Shown here one piece after another: positions 45,250-57,064 of a DNA stretch of 64,000 nucleotides. The DNA is from Ryuthela nishihirai (taxonomy: Eukaryota > Arthropoda > Arachnida > Araneae > Heptathelidae). The notes under the pieces are model-generated. The model was not told the origin of the DNA. It saw nothing but the letters and a program-made list of their open reading frames with translations, and searched no databases. The position numbers and the translations under genes are program-made. The stretch spans positions 26,809,801 through 26,873,800 of the forward strand of contig JAWZYU010000019.1 of assembly GCA_038380435.1 (NCBI GenBank), written 5' to 3'. Positions within the stretch are counted from its first letter, which is position 1. Each line of letters begins with the position of its first letter.

Positions 45250-45281
45250 TTTCCAGGGGGTACGTGAAGCAAAGAAGGTTG
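45250..45281 (-). mobile_element. isolated hAT terminus
   Basis: On the minus strand from 45281: CAGTGGTTCTCAACCTTCTT, a very typical hAT end. No opposite end or 8-bp duplication was located, so only a remnant is claimed. Confidence 0.65.
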
Positions 45282-45359
45282 AGAACCACTGCTTTGGACG
45301 AGTTCTAGTTTCACTAACAATTAGAAACCAAAGCGTACGACCTTTTACTTTACAACAGA

Positions 45360-45560
45360 TCGTTTACAATTTATATAACGTACCCAAAGGATTTAACACT
45401 TCCCCACATATGTGCATTCCCCACATACATTCCACACAGTGCATAATGGGACCGCCATTTCAATTACGTAACGTATTTTGTGTAGGAATCTTCACTTTTC
45501 TACGAGTATCAACTTACCAAGTGAGTGTTAAAGGTAGCAGTAGTTGGTGGAGGTTTCGCA
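45360..45560 (-). repeat. dispersed repeat family E, member
   Basis: ACGTATTTTGTGTAGGAATC (45471-45490) and flanks match 38466-38500. No coding content. Confidence 0.65.
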
Positions 45561-45621
45561 AAGATAGATAGATGGATAGATAGCTCAACAGTGGCTGAGG
45601 AGGATTCGATTGCATTCTTTT

Positions 45622-45864
45622 ACCATTGAGCGGCACTTTTTTGCACGAAATGGGCTAAATGTCCAAGTCACAAGGACCCCGAAGGCTCAAAGAATGTTGG
45701 CGGAGGAAACCCACTGTACAGCTATTAGGATACACATGGAAGCCTCTTGCCAAGGCCATCCAGCATGTTTTTAAAGTGCACAGAGTATGGTTCCCCCGCA
45801 CCCAGAGCCACAGCTTAACATTCAATGCGCTGGACAGTGTCCCCTACTGACCTCGGGCAGGGCG
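45622..45864 (-). mobile_element. SINE-A, head lost
   Basis: Minus-strand tail and core up to GGGCAGGGCG, where the next SINE-A begins. Old, with many substitutions. Confidence 0.82.
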
Positions 45865-46249
45865 GTTGGGTTGTTTTACCTCTGAGCTGCACTTTTTTTG
45901 CACACCATGGGGTAAATGGCCAGGTCACATGGACCCCGAAGGCTCAGAGAAGGTTGGAGGAGGGGGCCCACTGGATCAGCTGTTAGTAGAGAGATAGTAG
46001 CCTCCCGTCAAGGCCATCCAGTGTATTCTTTAACGTGCACAGGGTATGGCTCTCCCGCACACGGGGCCACGGCTTAACGTCCCATTCGACGGACGGCGGT
46101 CTTTCCAAGCCCAATCGGTGACCCGTACTGACCGTGGGCAGGACAGGAATGTTTGCGGAGATAAATATCAACGCTGACCCAGCTGGGACTCGAACCTGGG
46201 AACTACAGATTAAGAGCCTGGCGCGCTACCGACTGAGCCACCCCCGCCC
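45865..46249 (-). mobile_element. SINE-A, full length
   Basis: Complete minus-strand copy, less diverged than its left neighbour, which it abuts or interrupts. Head AGGCTCTTAATCTGTAG has CTT in place of CGT at the anticodon position. Confidence 0.9.
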
Positions 46250-46261
46250 AATGCTATCAAA

Positions 46262-46322
46262 TGGCCATTTACCCAATTATGTTAAAAAAAAAAGTTTTGC
46301 TCAGAAGTAAAACAACCCAACA
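46262..46322 (+). mobile_element. SINE-A tail fragment, opposite orientation
   Basis: AAATGGCCATTTACCC through AAGTAAAACAACCCAAC. It makes a tail-out inverted arrangement with 45865-46249. Confidence 0.75.
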
Positions 46323-46574
46323 CTCTAAGAAAATGCCAAAAAATTAAAAAATCGAACTAATATGAAGAACCTTTGGATCTAAAATCTCCTCTCGAAACCT
46401 CTCCAACATATTTTTACATTAGAACCTAGCAATTAATTACTTTGATTCTTTAAAGAGAATTTGTTACATAAGCTTATATCGTATTTAGACAATTTCAATC
46501 ATTTTCGACAGTTTTAGCTGCGATTTGTTTGTTTCCTTTCGCATCCATTGTTTACAAAATGGCCGTACAGGGCC

Positions 46575-46621
46575 GAATCTGGAGTGAGGCATGGTACGCC
46601 GCCATGCCTCACACCAGATTC
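46575..46621. repeat. GC-rich hairpin, 20-bp arms
   Basis: Arms 46575-46594 and 46602-46621 with one mismatch and a 7-nt loop. Part of a small GC island (46555-46690) in which GTGAGGCATG and TACGCCGCC recur a third time at 46640-46663. Confidence 0.85.
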
Positions 46622-46977
46622 CGGTTAATGCCGGTACAGCGGGTGAGGCATGTACGCCGCCCTGCTATATATATATATTCCGCCCCCTGCTAGTAAGAGT
46701 AATGGAAACAGAAATTTTTAACCTTTAGGATATTTCATGCATTTTTCAAGATAATTTCAAATGCATCTGAAATGGAGTGGGGAATGTTATACTTCAATTG
46801 AAATTCAGTCTCTTTCCCTCCCACATTTATTTGCGTCATTTCCTCCTTGCCTGTATTTCTAGATTTGGGCTGCTACACAAGTATTAGAATAGATATGAAG
46901 TGTTCATTGCAAACAAAACGAATAAAATTCAGATATTATCGTTAAAGTTTCAGTGAAGAAAAAAATAATAAAATAAA

Positions 46978-47098
46978 TACCCCCTCAAGCAGCTGCTGGC
47001 CACAGAGGTCTGACAGGAGCGTGTCAGTTTATGTGCCATAGTAGAAGGTCCCGCAGATAAGTGGCCAAGCGCGCTAACCACTCGTCCACGGGACGGCT
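46978..47098 (-). mobile_element. SINE-B, internally deleted
   Basis: Minus strand: tail AATACCCCCTCAAGCAGCTG and GGTCTGACAGGAGC, then head CAAGCGCGCTAACCACTCGT. The body between head and tail is shortened and the B box is missing. Confidence 0.82.
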
Positions 47099-47099
47099 A

Positions 47100-48329
47100 A
47101 AGTTTCAGTATTCACCCTAATTCAGGGTTTAAATTGAAATAAATTTTGAATTTAGATAAAAGCATTTTATAGAAAGGTTAGTGAGGCTGGACCCCTAATG
47201 ACCAGATACCCTTGGTTATATCCATTATAATTAGATGTTAGTAAACCTTACTTCATATTTTACTTATTTCCTTGCATAATTTTAAGATAGATGTTATTAA
47301 CTTTACTTGAAATCCTTTTCTTCAACAAGGCATTGAAGCGTCTATATTTCTTTAAGACCTGTTGAAGCATGTCTTCATTGTAATATATGAATAAATATGT
47401 TTCCCTAATTTATCAATTAAGTTTAGGGTATGAAACCCTTCAAAAACTATATTATTAACATATGGATGTGAATACACTTAATATCTCAAAATTTGCATCT
47501 CACGTTATATTGCAGATATTTACTAAGATACAATGCATTTTTGTGTTTGCTGCATATTTATTTGAAAGGTCATTTCAAAAGGACATTGCATTAAACAATT
47601 TAACCCTTAACATTTGATTTAGTTACGAATCATTCCAACAGATGGCGATGGCGAAAGGCGTGACAAATAAGTAACACCTAGTTGCGAAATTCTGAACTAC
47701 GGTTTTCTTAATGTATTACTTTAACAAAAGTTTGAATTACGTACATTTCAAGTATAATGTATTTCCATGGAGTTGTTGTTTCTACAAGAGTATTTAAGTA
47801 TTCATATTTTATATCTGAGCACTAGATACATACAATATTAACACAGAGAAGAACCTACGCAAAGATGATATCCTTAGTACATAAATTGTGAAAGCAGTCA
47901 TAGAATTTCATAAATTTTTTACTTAACTTTAAATGTCTGAGATTTCTAAAAAATATTTTCTTCTGCAACCACTCTCATCATTGCACTTAAAGCAGCCCAA
48001 CAGTGATTTAATGCTTAGTAAATCAAAGGTACGCAGTGCATTTAATGGTAAAGCAGTGACATAAGTTTATTCAATTCTATCTTTAATGCAAGTAGTTACA
48101 ATTTGTGAAGGTTTTTCAAATTTTTCTTAAAAATGTTTTATAAAAAAAGTAAATAGCAGGAGAGAGATAATAGCTACCGTTCTAAATTTCAGTATCTGTT
48201 AATGTAGTTTTAAATTTATCATTCAATCATAAAAAATTTTGTAACTGTCTCTTACCTGTTCTAGATTGGTGGTTTGCAGTGTGAGCTGCTGATAATTAAT
48301 GAGAAAGTTAAGTCCACCGGAGAAAAAAT
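47100..48329. other. AT-rich, no gene
   Basis: No frame of interest. The right end (48160-48310) has family-E-like sequence. Confidence 0.35.
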
Positions 48330-49440
48330 TTAAGTAGCATTGCCCCTGGCTGAATGCTACTTAATATCACGTAACGCCTCCGCGTGACCGAAGAACAGCT
48401 GAAATCCTGGATGCCACCATTGTGCGGATATAGTGCACATCAATATTCATCCACTCATTCCGAATAGCAGGAAATGCAGCAATTCGGCGAGATTGGCCAG
48501 ATGGCTGGGACGACGCTTCACTCGTTGCCCCAAATAGTCCCACAAGTATTCTATGGGATTCAAATTCGGGGATTTGGCGGGCAAGTCGAGATGTTCGAAA
48601 GCTTCAGAATGCTGTTTGTGTCAATCCGACACACTTCGAGCCCTGTGCACGCGACAATTGTCTTCTTGGAAAACTGGGATATCCTTCTGGTGTTCACCGT
48701 GGAGATGCTACACAAAAGGCAACGTGTGTTCGCTAGTAACTTCATACAGCACTTCTGATTCAAGTGAGATGTCACCAAAAAAAAGGACCCATTTCCTAGT
48801 ATGTGAAATACTCTCAGAGCATCACAGAGCCTCCCCCAGTTCCATCAGAACCTTGCACACAGTCCGCATAGAAGGTTCATGCGGCTTACGATGTACCCGT
48901 CGCCTCGCATCATTCCAGTACAAGCAAAAACGTAACTCATTCTGCCAGATCACACGTTTTCAAGAGTCGAGAGTCAAGTCTTCGTTGCGCAGCGCTCACT
49001 CTCTCACCGTGCAGCCTTGCGCAGAGCTCACTCTCTCACCGTGCAGCCTTGCGCAGAGCTCACTCTCTCACCGTGCAGCCTTGCGCAGAGCTCACTCTCT
49101 CACCGTGCAGCCTTGCGCAGAGCTGTTAACATGGGTCTCTTCCACGGTACTCTGCTCCAGATATCCATGACATGCAGTTCCCTTCACAGTATTCGTTCGG
49201 AAACAGCTTGTTGTAAGCCTGCATTGACTGACTGGAGCAATTCTTACCTTGTTGCAAAGCGGTTTGCCTTAACAGTGCATGACATACCAAACGTAATGCG
49301 ACACTCATACAGAAGTATTGCGTGGGGCGAGTATTTGTACAAGAATGGCCTTCGACAATCTGCAATATCCCTCTTTCATACCTGGCGCATTTTCCCTTTG
49401 GTCGCCATGTATCATGCATACTCCTCTTTATCATACTAGT
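48330..49440 (-). pseudogene. Tc1-like transposase relic interrupted by a minisatellite
   Basis: Minus-strand blocks: KRVIWQNELRFCLYWNDARR (first catalytic block, Asp changed to Asn), a degraded middle, DIPVFQEDNCRVHRARS (second Asp present), and LPAKSPNLNPIEYLWDYLGQ (third block with the catalytic Glu), followed by RVKRRPSHLANLAELL. The N-terminal half (49440-49122) is scrambled by frameshifts. A four-unit tandem repeat sits between HTH and catalytic parts. The end near 48340-48360 forms AAGTAGCATT with an inverted partner. Confidence 0.85.
48994..49121. repeat. four perfect 32-bp tandem units
   Basis: Units start at 48994, 49026, 49058 and 49090 with no differences. Unit text begins GCTCACTCTCTCACCGTGCA and ends CCTTGCGCAGA. 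Because 32 is not a multiple of 3, all three frames stay open through the array, which creates the long spurious frame at 48553-49170. Confidence 0.95.
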
Positions 49441-49684
49441 TTCTAGAAGTTGCCGGTCGATCAAAACGATAAAATGTAGTTGTTAGTGTAAAGGAAAACG
49501 ACATAGTGGACGAGCTGCTCTTCATCGAATACCATGCACTGTTAGAATTTCTTCGAAAGTGTAGTTGCCCATATCAAGAAGATAGATTGTATTTCATGCT
49601 TGAATAAAAATTGTACGGTCCTGTAGAAAATTTCACTGGTGGTCAATGGGTATATTTCAGTCATGTGTTTTCATATAGAGAGGG

Positions 49685-49885
49685 AAGGCGGAATGGGCTT
49701 GGAAATGCTACTGTCCATTGAATTAGAGTTAAGCTGTGGCTTCTTGCTTAAGAGAATCACCTCCTCTGCATGTTAAAAAAAAGATAAATGACTTTAAATG
49801 GAGTTTTCCATCTGCCTCCTAACATCTATGAAGTAGATCCCTTTCGCCTAACCAACCTCTGAACTCTTTGTGGACTTGTTACACG
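49685..49885 (+). mobile_element. diverged SINE-A-like fragment
   Basis: GGCGGAATGGGCTTGGAAAT, TTAGAGTTAAGCTGTGGC and TTTTCCATCTGCCTCCTAAC follow the SINE-A order. The phrase TTCCATCTGCCTCCTA links it to the 8766-9068 variant. Confidence 0.62.
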
Positions 49886-50299
49886 AACATTTGCCATATT
49901 TTATTCAAACAATTGCTACTCTGACGTAAACCAACTCAAAACTAATATAGCAAAAAATATGTAACTTTACGGAATGAAAGATAAAAAAAAGTTTCTAGCT
50001 CGGTAGAAGCATTGAATAATCAACTGGGCAGCTTCAATGTCTCCGAGGTTTTTACTCATTCTATGTCATGACAAGGAATACGAAACTTTGCATAGATATA
50101 TAGATATATATATATACATTAATTTCAATAAATTAAGATATAACCTGAAAAACCTGTTGGTTCTGCTGCATGGGAATCGGAAGACAGGTGTATATAAACA
50201 CTCTGCGTAAGAATAACTGTCGATAAAAGGAATTACATATTTAATATCCAAAATTAGATACGAATAAAAACATGGTAAAAAAAGGTGATGGCCAACTGA
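49886..50299. other. no gene; TA microsatellite
   Basis: ATATAGATATATATATATAC at about 50095-50115. Otherwise unremarkable. Confidence 0.4.
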
Positions 50300-51345
50300 G
50301 ATAGCCCAAAAGTTTCAATTTGGAGAGTGATCACTCCTCACTGCTCTTACTCCTTGCAGCGATTCCTCGTGCTGTTAATAATTCTGTCCAGCAGAGCTGC
50401 GAGAGTATTCTTCATAACTCGTCCAAAGTACGTCTGAGAGGATACGATGCTCTGAGAGGCTTGCAATAGAAGGATTCACGGAGACAATCCATCTCCCAAG
50501 AGCATCCCATGCACGTTCTATCGGATTTAGATCAGGACACCAGGCTGGCACTACATACAGTTAATAGTGCTATTTTTTCAGATAGCGAGCGGGCGTTATG
50601 ATAATTTAGGAAGAAAGTATCACCTGTTGCACATGTATATGGTCACATGAAGATATTCAAGATTTCATCCTTCTAGCTAAAACCAGTGATATACCAGTTG
50701 GAAGTTCATACAGCTTTGTGCACCCACCAAAAGATATCCCTTCCTGAACCATGATATAACCATCCACCATAGATGCTCCATTCATGGGGGGCGGGGGTGG
50801 CTCAGTCGGCAGCGCGCCAGGCTCGTAATCTGTAGTTCCCAGGTTCGAGTCCCAGCTGGGACAGCTTTGAGATTTATCTCCGCAAAATTCCCTGCCCTGC
50901 CCACGGTCAGTAGGGGATACCGATGGGCTTGGAAAGGCCGCCGTCCGTCGGATGGGACGTTAAGCCGTGGCCCCGTGTGCGGGAGAGTGCACCCTGTGCA
51001 CGTTAAAGAACACGATGGATGGCCGTGACGGGAGGCTACCATCTGTCTCCCAACAGCTGTTCCAGTGGGTCCCCTCCCCCAACCTTCTATGAGCCTTCGG
51101 GGTCCATGTGGTCTGGCCATTTAGCCCATGGTGGGCAAAAGGTGTCGCTCAGAGGTAAAACAACCCAACCCAAAAGCTCCATTCATGAATATTTGGGGAT
51201 GATAGCGTGTTTGTGGTTCTTCTCATATCAACAGACATTGTGAATCGCTGTGGTGAGCGAACCTCAACTCCTCCATGAAGAGTACTGATCATCATTGTCC
51301 CTGGATCCAGTTGACATGATGATTGCACCATGTGTTCTATGCCAT
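50300..51345 (-). pseudogene. Tc1-like transposase relic, split by a SINE-A
   Basis: Minus strand, right part (51345-51190): VEVRSPQRFTMSVDMRRTTN, matching the SRF-LS-D-RR first block. Left part (50774-50300): GGWLYHGSGRDIFWWVH (GG-V-WG block), FFLNYHNARSL (second block, DDN reads NYHN), and CPDLNPIERAWDALGRWIVS (third block, Glu present). The SINE-A at 50787-51175 lies between them with a 12-bp target duplication, so the relic is older than the SINE. Confidence 0.85.
50787..51175 (+). mobile_element. SINE-A, full length with target duplication
   Basis: GCTCCATTCATG flanks it at 50775-50786 and 51176-51187. Head GGCTCAGTCGGCAGCG, anticodon region GGCTCGTAATCTG, B box GGTTCGAGTCCCAGC, core and tail all intact. 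Inserted in a Tc1 relic. Confidence 0.94.
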
Positions 51346-52248
51346 GACATGCAACTATGCCAAGTTCAGATGGCAGACATTGGGTAATGGCGACAGACGC
51401 TAATGGCCACTAATGGTCAATGGAAAACGAAGTCAGATAAGGAGCAGCTTGACTCTAAATTCAGGAAAACTTCCAAATGCTTGATAGAGCGAATGTTTAT
51501 TTTCGAGCTTTTAATATATCTTTAAAGACATATCCTACAAACATTTTGCTTTATGATATGCAGAGAGAAGATATATTCCCCTTTTTGCACGTGAAACAAA
51601 TTATTTAATTTTATTTGATTTTAGTATGGAACAAAAATGCAAAAAATCTATTACCACTATTATTTTAAAATACAAAAGTAAATTATTTTCTCGTAATTCT
51701 AAATATTCACAATAAAAAGGGATATGTAATAAGAGACGAAATCCCACCGGACATCCTCGAAAATCTGGTCGTCTTATATGAAATCTCAAACTTGCTACCT
51801 GCCTTAAAATCCAAAAGGGTTATCTTCATATGATTTTATTTTAGCCCCGTGGTGTATTCTGACAGAAAAATAGTTTTAAAACAAGTATAAAGTTTTATTC
51901 TATATAGAATATCATTTTAACCTTTCTCGTCCGGTGCAATATTTTAGTAATTAGGAAACCCTACTCGTGTCTTATTCTCAGATCCCCACGAAACTAATCC
52001 TGGCTTATCCCCAAGTAATTAAACCTGATTAGTGCAGCAGTTTAATATGCAACTTAACTATATTTCAATATCATTTCAAATGACACTAAACCCTCTTCAA
52101 AAGTGGCAGATGCGTTCGGTGATTCCACATTGACCGAGCTTCTCATTGTGGAGATATAAAAAGTTGATTAATAATATATTCATAGTATTTTTAAACGTTT
52201 TGTTTGTATAATAATTAGGTGCTCTTGAACGTTAAAAAATGGTAAAAC
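51346..52248. other. no gene recognised
   Basis: AT-rich with no repeat partner seen. Confidence 0.35.
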
Positions 52249-52584
52249 GTTTTGCCATGAGTGGGATTCGAACCCACGTCTCCATGAAACATGCCTGTTA
52301 TGCTATCACTACACCACCAATGGCTAACCTTTTCTCAGTTTGCATGACCTTATAAACTTTCCGGATTTGCTTTTTATTTGATTCGAATTCCTTCCATATG
52401 AGGCAGCAGAGTTGTCCACTTCCCGGACAGATGGCGCCACTGTTCGAATCAAATAAAAATAAAAAAAATCCATAAAGTTTATAAGATCACACAAACTGAG
52501 AAAGTTTAGCCATTCATGGTGTAGTGGTAGCATAACAGGCTTGTTTCCTGGAGACATGGGTTCGAATCCCACTCATGGCAAAAC
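52249..52584. mobile_element. inverted-repeat element tipped by threonine-tRNA-like sequences
   Basis: Arms of about 140 bp (52249-52387 and 52443-52584) enclose a 55-bp unique centre. The outer ~75 bp of each arm is tRNA-like: GGTGTAGTGGTAGCATAACA (A box), an anticodon loop CTTGTTT or CATGTTT, B box GGTTCGAATCCCAC, and GCCAT at the 5' side pairing with ATGGC at the 3' side. Both arms have UGU at the anticodon position. The inner ~65 bp (CTCAGTTTG to TTCGAATCAAATAA) is AT-rich. Confidence 0.88.
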
Positions 52585-53055
52585 CAAATTTTTTTCAGCG
52601 TATTATTTCACGAGTTCCATGTCTACAGGACATATCCTGTGATTCTTTACTGCTGAGTAAAACGTTGTTCTAATAATGAATAAACTTGAAGCATCAAATT
52701 CTTTTGCTTTCCAGAACTCAGCCCCTATTATTTCATGATGAAAGTATCTTGATTTACGTGGATTCGATATTCACTGCTATCATTGGGAACGCAGCTACGG
52801 CTTATAATGTGAGTCAACTGTATTTATGTTTATAAATAAGCAAATGAGGTCAAACACAATTTGCTTATTTCAGCTTTTAGGATTTGTTTTTGCCTCCAAA
52901 GTAATCCTTAATTAAGTCAGTGATGCGCGAATTATGTATTGCGGAAATTTTAAATTGAATATTATAAATATTGAAATATTTTTACACTAGTTTCTTTTCA
53001 AAATAATAGAGCTCTCATTACACGAACGCGATTAAAAGTTTTTAATGCCTGAACA
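52585..53055. other. no feature recognised
   Basis: AT-rich, no frame. Confidence 0.35.
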
Positions 53056-53059
53056 CCTT

Positions 53060-53140
53060 ACAAGCAAGGCTTATGGGGTGCTCTCGGTCAGCTGTGGTCA
53101 GTACGTTAAAAGTTTGAGGAGTCGCATCAAGTTAATATTT
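53060..53140 (+). pseudogene. Tc1 helix-turn-helix scrap
   Basis: CAAGGCTTATGGGGTGCTCT through CAGTACGTTAAAAGTTTGAG aligns with 870-930 of the Tc1 relic at the window start (CAAGGCTTGTGGGATGCTCA). Nothing more of the element remains. Confidence 0.6.
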
Positions 53141-54785
53141 GAAAAGGAGTTTTGCAGATTAAAAAGTTGCTCCCCTCCGATTTAAGGTATATATTTTTAG
53201 TACTCTCTTCCAACATTTTAAAGTCTTTTATTCAATAACACTGCAAATGCTTAATCATAGTTTTTCTTTTATAGTATTAACGCATTACTAAAATTTCATT
53301 CTCATAGGAAAAAGGACGAGAAGAGGTGGAAAAGAAAAATCTAGTCTTCCAAATTTACTGTCATGATTTACTAGATAAATGAATAAGATTTGTTTTAAAA
53401 ATATTGCATCAGATGTCTCTGATATGAGACTTGCTTCTCTAGTGTACATAATTTTCAAAGTACATTGTTTAAACAGCGCAATTGAACCGTTTTGAAATTT
53501 ATCTAATTAAAGTGGTAAAACACACCACTTAGAACAAAATTAAGTAAAGGTACATTAACTCCTAATTACATAGAATCCATCCACGAACACCAGTTTTAGA
53601 GTATAATGTCTTGTTGATCTATGGCAATGGCTGTAACATGATAGGTTACCTGAAAGCATTGGACCACCGAGTTAATGGAACAAATAAAAATGATTTAGTA
53701 TTTTGATTTTATGATATTATTGGTAATAATGAATAATATAGAATAAATAATGGACTAAATTAAAATTTATTACTTTATATATTTTAAAGCATATTTCTTT
53801 TAATCCTGCGTTTCGCTGTCAGTATTTAAGCAGTAGAAATGATTATTTAAAAAATAAAATTTGAAATAAATAATCATTGAAAATATTAAGGTAATGCTAA
53901 TTTCATATTATTGTTCCTCCATTTCGTCCTAACGAATTTTTGCCAATGCCCGTCGGACCTTCAAGTGCTCTAGAAAGGGCTCAATTTCTTCGTAATCCTT
54001 ACATTATTTAAATATGTTTGCAGCATGAATACTCTATACCATTGATTTCATAGCATTTCATATAGAACCGAACTGGAACTTTTTTCAGGAACGCAGAGAA
54101 GTCTGTGCTGAGTTGAAAAATTCGGTTTCTTTTTCAAGATTTAAATACGTTAGTTTTTAGAGTTCGTACAGGAAGTTTAAAATAGATTTTCCGTAATTCT
54201 GTGTAATTTCTGCAAATCAACAATTATTATTATTGTAAAGAAAAGGTGCAATAATAAACGGCAAACTGTGGTGCCTTGTGACGCCCGAGAGGTGATTGCT
54301 TCTTCTTTTCTTCTGCTTATCTTCATCATCTTGAAATTCAGCGAGATCGGCCTGTTGAGCCATCTGCCTAAGGCATCTTCCAAGCCTTTTTGTGTTAAAT
54401 GTATTCTTTTATTTCCAAAAGGAAAGTTTTTTTTGTTTGTAGGTTTGTCAGGGAAAAGAGTCTACAAAGAAATAATGCCGAAAATTTGAAATCAGGACTC
54501 CTGTTTTCTTATAATATTTTTTTCTGTTCAGATGTGTTGCGATAGCAGGCTGAAGTCTCCAAATTTATTTCTTTCATCGCCAAGTTATCGTCTTTTAATT
54601 CTTAAATCAAGAACGTTGCATTTACCACACCTCTCTGAGAAAAGTGAGTATGTTATTCATGTTAGTTTAATATATCTTAAAAATTACCACTAATTTTTCA
54701 AATTACTTTTCCATACGTAATACTTTTAAAACAATAACATTTCTTCTCTTACATGGGCGAACACCACCTCAACGAATATATGCAA
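53141..54785. other. AT-rich, no gene
   Basis: The frame at 54268-54489 (overlapped on the other strand by 54177-54383) has a hydrophobic start but no recognised domain or splice support. Confidence 0.35.
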
Positions 54786-57060
54786 GAAATTTACCATAAA
54801 AAGCATATTTTAGAGGCTGCGGAGCATCGAATTTGTCTTTCTTCTGATATGGCAAAAATTCGCTACTTTGTTATCTAGGCAGTATATATCAATTGAAACG
54901 CTGAAACTTTCAGATGCCAGAGCTATGGGTCAGGAGGACTGTTTTGGTAATGCAACAAGTTGCATATTGATAAAAAAAAAGTTTAAAATGCCTTCCTTGT
55001 CTCAAAACCATAAAGATAAAAAAAGACCTGATTTCATTGAGAGTGGTTTCATTTTCGGCTGAAGGTGACCATGTCCGCGTGAGATCATTACAGTCGCTAC
55101 CTTGATTATGATGAAACGTATTGCTTGTGAAGTACAAAAATGACTTCACGGGTCATATGTCCGAGAATCTCTACCCCACAGTATTTAAGGAGAATTAATG
55201 TCAAAGAATGTGAAATTCTGCCCCTTGGGGATCATCGTTTGATGATTTTTGTCTTGTCCTTTGCGACTCATGCCACTTATTGGACACCCACAGATGAAGA
55301 ACGTTAGGGGATCTTTTATCCTGGTACTTCGAAAAATCATAATTATGCTACATGCTACATGCTAGAATTTGAAAAAAATGCAAAAAGGGAAAGATATGGG
55401 AATTCCTTCACTGCCAAATTAGAGGTCATGTTTAAATTTCAATTTGATGCCGAAGGACTCGATTAATTACATGGCGTGAATGAGTGATCAGATATGATCT
55501 GCTTAGGAATAGACTAATGAGGAAACCACCTGAAACTCCAAACGTAGAAGGCTTCCTATACGGTTCTTTTTATTTACAATACACAAAATAGATTTAAACG
55601 ATGTACATTTTAGAGATGTATTTTAAAAAAGCCGATAAATAATATACATAAACGTATATTATTATTATTTAACTAAATGAAACAAAATCGTAAATAATAA
55701 GCAGGATGAACAATTCTAAGCATAGAGGAAATATTAACTTGATCCGGGTGGAATACGAACCTTCGACTACTTGATGGCATGCCAGGTACTCTGATTCCTC
55801 AGCCACCAGCTCTCGACCGAGATATCTTCTATTGATTGCTTTATACCACGGATTCAGTCATTGCAAGTTGCCTTAACTACAATTGCAGATGCTGGTCGAC
55901 AAAACACCTTCCAGATATAACCCTGAGGTAGTTGCGATGAGTCTCATGTTTACAGGTCATTTTCTGTGCTTCTAATATTGAAAAATACATTCCCTCCATT
56001 TGTAAAACATGAAACCTTAGGTTTTATGTATTGTTTCAACAGTGATTTAAAATGTATAAATTTAAAACATTTCTTATACCACTAAGTTATTACTATAAGC
56101 TTACAGGAGTATTGTTAGTTTGTTTTGGGTCACTTCATAGATAAAGGTAAAGGGATATAGTTTAGAAAAAATAATAATTTTTATTTTATTCTGAGGTGAT
56201 CAGTGTAATTATAAAGACAATTTCGTAACTTTTAACTTACCAGAAAAGTTTTAGATATTTCAGTATATCATTAAACGAAACGCTAAAACTTCATTTTATC
56301 TTATGCTTTCAGTTAAAGAAAGATCATAAAAAGAGAAGTAAAAATGGCTACCAGTACAAATCATAACATTTTTTAGTGTAGTTGTATACCTCCGTTTAAT
56401 CACTAGCTTTTATCTCTCTTATATTCCGGATTCTAGTTCAGTGACTTTCAGTGTAAGTCGCTACAAATTAACAAGAAATATATCACTAATAATTTTCATA
56501 GCAAGTCTTCCGTAACTTAAATAATGTCGCATCAGACGAATTTAGCATCCCAATCAAAACCGGATCGTCACTTTCATTTATGTAACATATGTATTTTGTG
56601 TAAGAAACCTTTTGTACTGATGTAAGCATATCAAATCATTGTTGTTAAGGTAGTAACAGTTAATTACAAGGGATAATATATGTAAAATATTGATTTTTGT
56701 AATCGGAGAATGGAAAAATATACTAATCGCAAAAATAAATATAGCATTTTAAAATTATTTTATTTTTTTAATTAGCATCTTAAAATTATTTTAATTAAAA
56801 TTATGTTTATAAATATAGCATTTTAATTATTTATTATTATGTTATAGACATTAATGTCTATAACATTAAAAACAGTAATATATTTATATTAAAAGGTAAG
56901 GAGTTCCACATTGGAACATATCCTCTCTCCTAAAATCGTTACGAAATTTGGAGACTAAAGAGCGCATGTACACTAAATAATACATGCACTCTTTTGGAAC
57001 TCGTTCATGAAAAGACTAAAGGCCATTTCATTAAGTATGTTAGGCCATGTTATGTCAATA
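54786..57060 (-). repeat. AT-rich ~2 kb module, copy 3
   Basis: Same orientation as copy 2. Starts sharply at AATTTACCATAAAAAGC with no Tc1 beyond it, unlike copies 1 and 2. Contains a SINE-D-like head (55745-55825) reading GGTGGCTGAGGAATCAGAGT on the minus strand. Continues into an RTE 3' tail. Confidence 0.82.
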
Positions 57061-57064
57061 GTAA

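Noticed and set aside
48994..49121. CRISPR array
   Set aside because: Four 32-bp units are directly contiguous with no spacers, inside a transposase relic in eukaryotic DNA.
48553..49170. 205-residue plus-strand frame, the second longest in the window
   Set aside because: It is antisense to a Tc1 transposase and kept open by a 32-bp minisatellite.
52255..52580. Two functional tRNA-Thr(UGU) genes in opposite orientation
   Set aside because: The fold is good but the last acceptor pairs mismatch, both copies extend into a shared non-tRNA inverted repeat, and one arm has a mismatched T stem. Kept as tRNA-like mobile-element tips; a covariance model could still reverse this.
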